A stretch of DNA of 5,718 nt from DP-19 sp041488235 (GTDB taxonomy: Bacteria > Desulfobacterota > Binatia > UTPRO1): the NCBI GenBank assembly GCA_041488235.1, contig JBGPOW010000271.1, forward strand, positions 1 to 5,718. Direction: 5' to 3'. The position numbers and the translations under genes were made by a program. The notes beneath the pieces were generated by a model that was not told the origin of the DNA, did not search any database, and was given only the letters and a program-made list of their open reading frames with translations. Positions 1-5,624 of this stretch are shown here, piece after piece. The first letter of the stretch is position 1; the number at the start of each line of letters is the position of its first letter.

Positions 1-49
1 ACCCCGCAGCGAAGAACGCAGGTTGGCTAGTCACGCCGCTCTGATGTGA
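1..49 (+). other. Possible 3' end of an upstream gene
   Basis: All three forward frames run open from the window edge and then stop, at TAG 28-30, TGA 42-44 and TGA 47-49. The third would overlap the GTG start at 46 as GTGA, the same arrangement seen at the amidohydrolase-coaE junction, so a coupled upstream gene is plausible. The visible tail is at most 15 residues and cannot be identified. No promoter-like boxes or Shine-Dalgarno sequence are seen in these bases, which fits the glycosyltransferase being inside a longer operon. The choice of frame is inference. Confidence 0.3.
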
Positions 50-1779
50 TAACGACGCCGAGCGAACGTATGAGCGACATCGAGCGCGGGGAACGGCGGG
101 TGGCGGCTGTCGCGTTGATATCGGCGTTCCTGCTGCGCGTCGTCTACGCCTTTCGTTACCGCGTCGACACCGACGAGCCGCAACACCTGCACGTCGCGTG
201 GGGCTGGGCGCACGGCTTCGTCCAGTACCGCGACGTCTTCGACAATCACATGCCGCTGTTTCATCTGCTGACGGCGCCGCTCGTGCGCCTCGTCGGCGAG
301 CGCGCGGACATCGTCCCGGTGATGCGCCTCGCGATGTTGCCGCTCTATGGGCTGATGCTGTGGTGCACGTACCGGTTGGGGCGACGGCTCTTTTCGGCGC
401 GCGCCGGTCTGTGGGCGGCGGTGCTGGTCGCGTGGCTCGCGCCGTTTTTCCGTTGCTCGCTCGAGTTCCGCGCCGACGACTTGTGGGCGCCGCTCTGGCT
501 GCTGGGCGTCGTGATCGCCGTCGAGGGCGAGCTGTCGCCCGCGCGTGCGCTTGCCGCCGGGCTCGTCGTCGGCGCGGCGGTGGGCGTGTCGATGAAGACG
601 TCGCTCCTCATCGCGACGCTCGTGACCGCCGCCGCCGTCGCAGCGGCGTTTCGTCCGGAGCGCCCGGGGATGCGCTGGCTCGCCGCGCTCGGAATGCGGG
701 CGCTGCTCTTCACGCTCGGCGTCGCCGTGGTGCCGGCGGCGCTCGCCGCCGGCTTTGCCGCGCTCGGCGCGTGGGACTCCTTCGTCTACGGGACGATCCG
801 CCACAATCTGGTTCCGGCTATCGGCACGTGGCGGCGCGGGCCGGTGCACCTGTTGCTCTTTCCGGCGATTCTCGGTCTCGGCGTCAGCGCGGCGTCGATT
901 CTGGCACGGCGCACACCCAATGCTGCCCTCGCGCGCCGCCGGGTCGTCGTGTTGCTCGGCGCCGTCGCGTATTCCGGCGCGCTCGCCGGCCTTTGGCCGC
1001 TCATCACGCGCGAGGACTATCTGCCGTTCTACCCGATTCTCGCGGTCGCGGCGGCGGCGTTGGCGATCGGCCCGCTTCCCGGGCGGCGGTTTGCATGGGT
1101 GCCCGCCGCGCTCCTGGTCCTGGAGGTCGTGAACCAGATCACCGGGTCGCCACCGTGGACCAACCGTGCCGCGGAGCAGAAGTCGTTCCTCGCCGACGTG
1201 CTGCGCCTCACGCGCCCCGAGGACTCGGTCTTCGACATGAAGGGGGAGACGATCTTCCGGCCGCGCGCGTTCTTCTGGGGATTGGAGTACATCACGAAGG
1301 TCCGACTCGAGCGCGGGCTCATCGCCGACTCGATTCCCGAGATGCTCGTCGCGCACGAGACCCACGTCGCGACGCTCGATTGCGGTCAGTTGCCGCCGCG
1401 CGGCCGCCGTTTTCTCGCCGAGCACTACGTCCCCGTCGGCTCCTTGCGGGTCGCCGGACAGCGGGTGCGTTGCGTCCCCGATCGTCCGACGCGCTTCATA
1501 ATCGGCGTTCCGGGGGTCTATCGCGTCGTCGAGGACCGCAGTGCGCCGACACCTGCAGACGCCGGCGCCGGCGCGCCGTCCGCCGGCGCTCTGGACACGT
1601 CGCGGGTCGAGGTCGACGATGAGGAGGTGGGCTCGGGTCGCTTTCTCTCGGCCGGTTCACACGAGCTGCGCGCGTCCGCTTGCAGCGCGCCGCTCGTCGT
1701 CGTCTGGGCGCCTGCCGTCGAGCGCGGGTTCCTGCCCGTCGCGACGTCCGGCGAGGAGGTGGCGTGGCACAGACCCTGA
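46..1779 (+). CDS. GT-C superfamily (GT39/ArnT-PMT-like) integral membrane glycosyltransferase
   Basis: This 577-residue multi-pass membrane protein probably transfers a sugar from a polyprenyl-phosphate donor to a lipid, glycan or protein on the outer face of the inner membrane. A first hydrophobic helix (about residues 19-38) is followed by a loop with D41, D43 and E44, the place where GT-C enzymes keep their catalytic acidic residues. A second acidic cluster, R142-A-D144-D145, precedes the fourth helix. About ten hydrophobic segments follow to about residue 366 (for example 92-112, 119-136, 167-201, 211-242, 267-287, 299-343). The last 200 or so residues are soluble and include a low-complexity Ala/Pro/Gly linker near 505-520. 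The GTG at 46 is chosen as the longest start and because it would overlap an upstream stop; ATG 70, eight codons later, is a real alternative. Neither has a clear Shine-Dalgarno. It overlaps the PIG-L gene. The fold is fairly sure; donor and acceptor are unknown. Confidence 0.85.
   Translation: MITTPSERMSDIERGERRVAAVALISAFLLRVVYAFRYRVDTDEPQHLHVAWGWAHGFVQYRDVFDNHMPLFHLLTAPLVRLVGERADIVPVMRLAMLPLYGLMLWCTYRLGRRLFSARAGLWAAVLVAWLAPFFRCSLEFRADDLWAPLWLLGVVIAVEGELSPARALAAGLVVGAAVGVSMKTSLLIATLVTAAAVAAAFRPERPGMRWLAALGMRALLFTLGVAVVPAALAAGFAALGAWDSFVYGTIRHNLVPAIGTWRRGPVHLLLFPAILGLGVSAASILARRTPNAALARRRVVVLLGAVAYSGALAGLWPLITREDYLPFYPILAVAAAALAIGPLPGRRFAWVPAALLVLEVVNQITGSPPWTNRAAEQKSFLADVLRLTRPEDSVFDMKGETIFRPRAFFWGLEYITKVRLERGLIADSIPEMLVAHETHVATLDCGQLPPRGRRFLAEHYVPVGSLRVAGQRVRCVPDRPTRFIIGVPGVYRVVEDRSAPTPADAGAGAPSAGALDTSRVEVDDEEVGSGRFLSAGSHELRASACSAPLVVVWAPAVERGFLPVATSGEEVAWHRP
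1753..1766 (+). promoter_or_regulatory. Shine-Dalgarno and GTG start of the PIG-L gene
   Basis: GAGGAGGT at 1753-1760 lies inside the last codons of the glycosyltransferase, where it also encodes Glu-Glu-Val. It is followed four bases later by GTG at 1764-1766. This is the only strong Shine-Dalgarno in the window and it decides the start. The next in-frame GTG at 1782 is too far from it, and the frame upstream of 1764 gives an Arg-rich translation typical of out-of-frame sequence. Confidence 0.7.
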
Positions 1780-2933
1780 GGGTGAGCGGTCGCGACCGCG
1801 TTCTCGTCTTCGCGCCGCATCCCGACGACGAGACGATCGCCGCGGGCGGCCTCTTGCAGTACGCGTGCGCGCGTGGGGCGAGGGTGCGCGTCGTGTTTGC
1901 GACCGACGGCGACAACAACCCGTGGGCGCAACGCGCGGTCGAGCGCCGCTGGCGGATCTCGGCCGCCGACCGGGCACGCTTCGGCGCGCGGCGGCGACGC
2001 GAGGCGCTCGCAGCGCTGGCGCGCCTCGGCGTCGCGGCGGGGAACGCCGAGTTTCTCGGTTATCACGATCAAGGCTTGACGGCGCTCTTGATGGACGGCG
2101 GTGCGGCGCCGTGCACGCGGCTCGCGCGCTGTATGGCGAAATTTCGCCCGACCATCGTCGTCGCGCCGTCGCCGGCCGATCTCCACCCCGATCACAGCGC
2201 GCTCGGCGTCCTCGTCGATTTCGCCCTCGACCGCTCGGCGCTGCGTCGCGCGTCGGTGCGCCTCGTTCAGTACCTCGTGCACGAGCTGCGCGCCGGCGGC
2301 GCGAAGCGGAACGCGCGGGCTGCGACGGATCGGCGCCTGGTCGTGCCGCTCGCGTACCGCGAGCGGCTGCGCAAACGGCGCGCGATGTTCGCCCATGGAA
2401 CGCAGCTCGTGCTGCGGCGCCGCATGCTGCTCACGCGCGCGGCCGAGCCGGAGACCTTCGTGCTCGCGTGCGACGCCGCATCTCGTGACGGCTCGCGGCA
2501 TGCTGGCGGCGCGCCCGACACGGCCGATGCCGACGGTCGTCTGTGGCTGTCGCTGCGGCGCCGCGTGCGCCTCGGTGCCTGCGGACCGACGACCCTCTTG
2601 CTCGCCGTCGACGGTCGAATACCGCGCCGTGTGCAGGGGCGACTCGGGCAGCGATCGCGGGTCGCGCACTTGCGTGACGTCGCGACCGGAGCCTACGCGG
2701 AGGCAACGATCCTCGTGCGCAGCGCCGCGCATCGGCTGGAGCTCGGCATGGCAGCGTCACTCTTCGCGGACGCGCGCCGCGCCTACGTGAAGCTCGAGCG
2801 TCGCTTCGGCTTCTTCGACGAGGCAGGTTGGCAGCCGGTCGCGCTACGCGTCGGGCGCGCCGCCGCCGTCGAGCGCACGCGCGAGCGCCGCCCGGCGCCG
2901 CGCGACGCGCCTGCGGCAGGCGCGCGTCGCTGA
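1764..2933 (+). CDS. PIG-L/LmbE-family zinc-dependent N-deacetylase with C-terminal extension
   Basis: Predicted 389-residue hydrolase that removes an acetyl group from an N-acetylated sugar such as a GlcNAc conjugate. The family signature is intact: A17-P-H19-P-D21-D22-E23 near the N-terminus (metal ligands and catalytic Asp), T47-D-G-D near residue 48, and a second metal motif H141-P-D-H144. The late A-H211-G-T-Q segment, typical of this family's C-terminal helix, is also present. The catalytic domain covers about residues 10-235. The remaining 150 or so residues look beta-rich and end in an Arg/Ala/Pro-rich tail; PIG-L enzymes are often only 220-280 residues, so this is a long form. There is no signal peptide or membrane segment, so it probably acts in the cytoplasm. 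The gene overlaps the glycosyltransferase by 16 nt, implying coupled translation and a shared glycan or glycolipid substrate. Family is sure; substrate is inference. Confidence 0.88.
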   Translation: MAQTLRVSGRDRVLVFAPHPDDETIAAGGLLQYACARGARVRVVFATDGDNNPWAQRAVERRWRISAADRARFGARRRREALAALARLGVAAGNAEFLGYHDQGLTALLMDGGAAPCTRLARCMAKFRPTIVVAPSPADLHPDHSALGVLVDFALDRSALRRASVRLVQYLVHELRAGGAKRNARAATDRRLVVPLAYRERLRKRRAMFAHGTQLVLRRRMLLTRAAEPETFVLACDAASRDGSRHAGGAPDTADADGRLWLSLRRRVRLGACGPTTLLLAVDGRIPRRVQGRLGQRSRVAHLRDVATGAYAEATILVRSAAHRLELGMAASLFADARRAYVKLERRFGFFDEAGWQPVALRVGRAAAVERTRERRPAPRDAPAAGARR

Positions 2934-2940
2934 CGCGTGC
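2920..2940. terminator. Hairpin at the convergent gene junction
   Basis: Bases 2920-2928 pair with 2932-2940 around a three-base loop: nine pairs including one G-U wobble, almost all G-C. The stem spans the PIG-L stop codon and lies 11 nt beyond the stop of the small minus-strand gene, so it could slow or end transcription from both sides. A second short inverted repeat (2910-2914 with 2916-2920) and a third (2945-2948 with 2952-2955) flank it. There is no T-tract on either strand, so it is not a classical intrinsic terminator. In DNA this GC-rich, short inverted repeats arise easily by chance. Confidence 0.35.
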
Positions 2941-2950
2941 GCAGGCTGGG

Positions 2951-3214
2951 TCAGCTCAGGACGGCCTTCGGCTCGGTGCCGACGTCGTTGGCGGCGAGGA
3001 GCGCGCGCAGCAGCTCGGCGAGCGTCAACACCTCGTGATTCACACGGACGAATGCCTCGACGGCCTGCAGCCACTCCGCGCGCAGCCGTTGCTCGTCGCG
3101 TTCGGGAAGATCGGGATTCAACGTGACGACCTTGCGCATCCCGTCGAGTAGGCCCTCGGACACTCCGTAGAGATGGCGGGCGAGGTCGTTGAACGTCGTG
3201 GTGTCGATGACCAT
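2951..3214 (-). CDS. Small acidic helical protein of unknown function
   Basis: An 87-residue protein that I do not recognise. Nearly every codon ends in G or C, and the composition is balanced (no Arg-rich bias), both typical of a real gene here. It has no Cys, no signal peptide and no hydrophobic membrane helix. Acidic residues outnumber basic ones (about 14 Asp/Glu to 9 Arg/Lys). Most of it looks helical, with a Leu/Ala-rich helix near residues 60-75 and a break around the N-P-D-L-P segment near residue 33. ATG 3214 is preferred: a GGAG lies 12 nt upstream and third-position G/C drops in the codons before it. ATG 3244 (ten codons longer) is the alternative, and the frame stays open far further upstream. 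It faces the PIG-L gene with a 17-nt gap and diverges from the amidohydrolase gene. No function is proposed. Confidence 0.7.
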   Translation of the reverse strand: MVIDTTTFNDLARHLYGVSEGLLDGMRKVVTLNPDLPERDEQRLRAEWLQAVEAFVRVNHEVLTLAELLRALLAANDVGTEPKAVLS

Positions 3215-3378
3215 TGGCACTCGAAGCTCCAAGAAGGATGCCATGGCGTGCCAGCGTTTCGCGGCGCGAATCCAAGCTCGACGCGCCTTTCCGACCGGCC
3301 CCTGGAACGCAAATCTGCGCGACGTGCACGCCCCCTTGCAGGCGTGCGAGCGCGGGTCGTCCGAGTGGCCGATGATGC
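3215..3378. other. Divergent intergenic region
   Basis: With the promoter just beyond it, this forms the roughly 207-nt gap between the small minus-strand gene and the amidohydrolase gene. It is slightly less GC-rich than the genes around it, mainly near 3215-3330. No convincing -35/-10 pair for the minus-strand gene was found, nor any operator, RNA gene or repeat. The minus-strand frame stays open through it, but third-position G/C falls off over about 3215-3315. Confidence 0.5.
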
Positions 3379-3408
3379 TCGACAGGCGCGGCGTCATCCC
3401 GCTATAGC
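3379..3408 (+). promoter_or_regulatory. Sigma70-like promoter of the amidohydrolase-coaE operon
   Basis: TCGACA at 3379-3384 (five of six to TTGACA) and TATAGC at 3403-3408 are separated by 18 bases. The -10 lies inside a perfect 10-bp palindrome, CGCTATAGCG (3400-3409), so a -10-like TATAGC is also present on the minus strand. Transcription would be expected to start near 3414-3416, only about 6-8 nt before the ATG at 3422. No Shine-Dalgarno is present. Confidence 0.6.
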
Positions 3409-3421
3409 GCTCAGCTCCCGT

Positions 3422-4879
3422 ATGAAGGGGATAGGCGCAAGGCCTCCGACACGGCCGCATCGCTGGACGCGCTCTGCTGCCGCCGGCGTGATCGCGCTCG
3501 CGTTCGTTGCCGGCTGTGCGCGCTCGCTGCCGCCGCTCGTCGAGCGCGCCCCGGGCCCGCCGCCGCCGACGATCATCCGCAACGTCGACATCTACGACGG
3601 TATCGCGGACCGGCGCACCGGTGCCCGCGACGTGCTCCTCGAGAACGGCCGCATCGCCCGCATCGTGCCGCCGCGCACGCTCGCGCGCCGCGCGGGCATG
3701 CAGCAGTTCGACGGCACCGGGCAGACGCTCCTGCCGGGATTGATCGACGTGCATGGCCACGTCGGCAACACCGGCGCGCCGTCGTGGAGCGGTGAGTGGC
3801 CGGACCCGAAACGCAACCTGCAGAGTTACCTGTACTGCGGCGTGACGACCGTCCTCGACCCGTGCGACATGGCTCCTGACGCGTTCACGCGCCGCGACGA
3901 GGTCGCGCGCGGCGAGCTCCTCGGGCCGCGCATCTACGCCGCCGGTCCGATGTTCGGACCGCCGGGAGGCCACCCCGTCGCGGCGCTGCAGTCGCTCGTG
4001 CCGTGGTGGCTGCGCTGGTACGTCGTCCCCCGGATGGCGCGTCAGGTGGCGACACCCGAGGACGCGCGCGCAGCGGTCGCGGCGTTGACGCCGCTCCATC
4101 CCGACGTCATCAAGGTCGCCGTCGACGCGGTGCCGCTCGAGGGGCCGATCATTCCACCCGACGTGCTGCGGGCGATCGTCGACGAGGCGCGCGCGCGCGG
4201 CGTCCGGACGGTCGCGCACATCGGCACCGTCGCCGATGCGCTCGAGGCCGCGGACGCCGGGGTCGCGGCGTGGATGCACGGCGTGTACAAGGAGCGCATC
4301 CCCGACGAGGTGATCCCGCGCCTCGCCGCGGCAGGGATTCCCGAGGTGGCGACGCTCGCGGTATTCGACAGCTACGCCGATTTGTACGAGGGACGGCGTG
4401 AGGCGACGGCGCTCGAGCGCGAGACGGTACCGGCACGCATTCTCGACGCGTTCGTTCCGGTGCCGGCGAGCGGGCGGCCACCGGAGTTCCAGACGTTCTT
4501 CGCCCTCCTCGCCGCGACCCGCAACGCAAGGCCCGACAACGTGCGGCGCATGCACGCCGCCGGGGTCACGATTCTCGCCGGCTCCGATTCGCAGACGGGA
4601 GTCTTTCCGGGCCCCGGCCTCCACCGCGAGCTCGCCGCGCTCGTCGCGGCGGGATTGACGCCTGTCCAGGCGCTGCGCGCCGCGACCGGCGACGCGGCGC
4701 GATTCGTCGCCGGCCAAGCGGATCCCGAGTTCGGCACGATTGCGGTCGGCAAGATCGCCGACCTCGTCGTCGTCGACGGCGACCCGACCGCCGACATCGG
4801 CCGCATATCGCACATCACCCACGTCTTTCTCGGCGGCGCCGAGCTGCCGCGCCATCCCTTGCGCGTGGACGCGTCGTGA
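3422..4879 (+). CDS. Lipoprotein amidohydrolase (imidazolonepropionase/prolidase-like metal-dependent hydrolase)
   Basis: A 485-residue member of the amidohydrolase superfamily, probably hydrolysing an amide, peptide or cyclic-amide substrate outside the cytoplasm; the substrate cannot be read from sequence. The N-terminus has a basic start, a hydrophobic stretch (about residues 19-30) and a lipobox V-A-G-C32, so it should be a membrane-anchored lipoprotein. Then come the beta-sandwich segment (about 50-105), the metal motif H111-G-H113, a likely carboxylated Lys K231 in an I-K-V context, H266, H286 and the catalytic D389 in a G-S-D-S context. The closing G438-T-I-A-V-G-K-I-A-D segment is typical of the family. 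All expected metal ligands are present, so it looks active, and the length is normal. ATG 3422 is chosen because it gives the signal peptide and follows the promoter directly. Its stop overlaps the coaE start as GTGA, so the two are co-transcribed. Confidence 0.88.
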   Translation: MKGIGARPPTRPHRWTRSAAAGVIALAFVAGCARSLPPLVERAPGPPPPTIIRNVDIYDGIADRRTGARDVLLENGRIARIVPPRTLARRAGMQQFDGTGQTLLPGLIDVHGHVGNTGAPSWSGEWPDPKRNLQSYLYCGVTTVLDPCDMAPDAFTRRDEVARGELLGPRIYAAGPMFGPPGGHPVAALQSLVPWWLRWYVVPRMARQVATPEDARAAVAALTPLHPDVIKVAVDAVPLEGPIIPPDVLRAIVDEARARGVRTVAHIGTVADALEAADAGVAAWMHGVYKERIPDEVIPRLAAAGIPEVATLAVFDSYADLYEGRREATALERETVPARILDAFVPVPASGRPPEFQTFFALLAATRNARPDNVRRMHAAGVTILAGSDSQTGVFPGPGLHRELAALVAAGLTPVQALRAATGDAARFVAGQADPEFGTIAVGKIADLVVVDGDPTADIGRISHITHVFLGGAELPRHPLRVDAS

Positions 4880-5478
4880 TCATCGGGCTCACCGGCGGCA
4901 TCGGCGCGGGCAAGAGCGTCGTGGGCGGCATGCTCGCCGAGCTGGGCGCCCTCGTCATCGATACCGACAAGGTCGGCCATCAAGTCTATGCTCCCGGAAG
5001 CGAGGGGTGGCGCCGCCTCGTCGACACCTTCGGGGAGGCGATCGTCGCGCCCGACGGCACGATCGACCGCAAGCGCCTCGGCGCGGTCGTCTTCGGCGAT
5101 CCGACGCGGCGGCGGGCGTTGAACGCGATCGTACACCCGCTGATCTTCCAGGAAGTGCTGCGTGAGATCGCGGAGCGCCGCGCCGCCGGCTTCACGGGCC
5201 ACGTCGTGCTCGAGGCGCCGGTGCTGCTCGAGGCCAAGGGCACCGGGCTCGTCGACCGCATTTGGCTCGTGACGGCGCCGCGAGACGCGATTCACGCGCG
5301 CCTCGCCGGCTCGCGCGAGCTCACGCCCGACGAGATCGAGGCACGGATGGCGGCGCAGCTCTCCGACGACGAGCGCCGCGCCCACGCCGACTTCGTCATC
5401 GAGAACGACGGTGACGTCGCGGCGCTGCGAGCGCGTGTCGCGGCGGCGTGGAGCACGCTCGAGCAGCCGTCGACCTGA
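4876..5478 (+). CDS. coaE: Dephospho-CoA kinase
   Basis: This 200-residue cytoplasmic P-loop kinase phosphorylates the 3'-hydroxyl of dephospho-CoA with ATP, the last step of coenzyme A synthesis. The Walker A motif G-G-I-G-A-G-K13-S14 begins at residue 7. D29-T-D31 takes the place of the family's usual D-A-D. An H-P-L segment near residue 91 and P115-V-L-L-E119 match the family's P-L-L-x-E region. A closing R-x(3)-R and A-A-Q block and the A-D-F-V-I-E-N segment match the C-terminal half. Length is normal for CoaE. The GTG start is set by the P-loop lying directly behind it and by the four-base GTGA overlap with the amidohydrolase stop. No Shine-Dalgarno is obvious, so translation is probably coupled to the gene before it. 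It is normally an essential housekeeping gene, and the window shows no second copy. Confidence 0.95.
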   Translation: MIIGLTGGIGAGKSVVGGMLAELGALVIDTDKVGHQVYAPGSEGWRRLVDTFGEAIVAPDGTIDRKRLGAVVFGDPTRRRALNAIVHPLIFQEVLREIAERRAAGFTGHVVLEAPVLLEAKGTGLVDRIWLVTAPRDAIHARLAGSRELTPDEIEARMAAQLSDDERRAHADFVIENDGDVAALRARVAAAWSTLEQPST

Positions 5479-5482
5479 GCGC

Positions 5483-5498
5483 GTTCGCCGGCGCGAAC
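5483..5498 (+). terminator. Small hairpin after coaE
   Basis: GTTCGC (5483-5488) and GCGAAC (5493-5498) pair perfectly around a four-base loop, starting four bases after the coaE stop. It is the best candidate for the operon's end but has no following T-tract, and the stem is only six pairs. It may be an attenuating or RNA-stabilising hairpin rather than a true terminator. Confidence 0.3.
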
Positions 5499-5584
5499 CG
5501 AAGCGCCGATCCCCTGTCACCGGCTAAGTTGCGCCATAACGAGGCAATGCGCGTATTTCGATAGCTACGAGTCGCGAGTTTTTC

Positions 5585-5614
5585 TTGTCGCCGCGCGCCG
5601 GCGCGCCCTATAGT
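5585..5614 (+). promoter_or_regulatory. Sigma70-like promoter with a palindrome in the spacer
   Basis: TTGTCG at 5585-5590 and TATAGT at 5609-5614 (five of six to TATAAT) are 18 bases apart. A T-rich run sits just upstream (5578-5583), and the whole stretch from about 5520 is less GC-rich than the genes, as expected for a promoter region. The predicted transcript start, near 5621, is about 4 nt before ATG 5625. The spacer holds a perfect 14-bp palindrome (5593-5606). Confidence 0.55.
5593..5606. repeat. 14-bp perfect palindrome between -35 and -10
   Basis: GCGCGCCGGCGCGC reads the same on both strands and fills the centre of the promoter spacer. Such a site could be an operator for a dimeric regulator, but a pure G/C palindrome in DNA this GC-rich may be chance. 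No second copy was seen in the window. Confidence 0.4.
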
Positions 5615-5624
5615 CCGTTGCCTC

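Noticed and set aside
31..1425. Long open frame on the minus strand opposite the glycosyltransferase
   Set aside because: Its translation is dominated by Arg, Glu, His and Gln with no hydrophobic core. This is the usual antisense shadow of a high-GC gene; the + strand gene has clear membrane helices and catalytic motifs.
1621..1630. Second copy of GAGGAGGTGG, resembling a strong Shine-Dalgarno
   Set aside because: It encodes Glu-Glu-Val inside the glycosyltransferase and no plausible gene begins after it. The identical copy at 1753-1762 does precede a real start.
3173..3421. N-terminal extension of the amidohydrolase frame
   Set aside because: It would overlap the promoter and part of the small gene, and would bury the lipoprotein signal inside the protein. 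ATG 3422 gives a proper signal peptide.
3215..4855. Upstream extension of the small minus-strand gene, up to several hundred codons
   Set aside because: The open frame continues antisense to the amidohydrolase with shadow-like composition. The nearer extension to ATG 3397 would begin beside the promoter, and third-position G/C drops over about 3215-3315.
5560..5584. T-run after a CG-rich stretch, as a possible intrinsic terminator for coaE
   Set aside because: No stable stem ends next to the T-run; only short self-complementary hexamers are present. The T-run fits better as the AT-rich flank of the downstream promoter.
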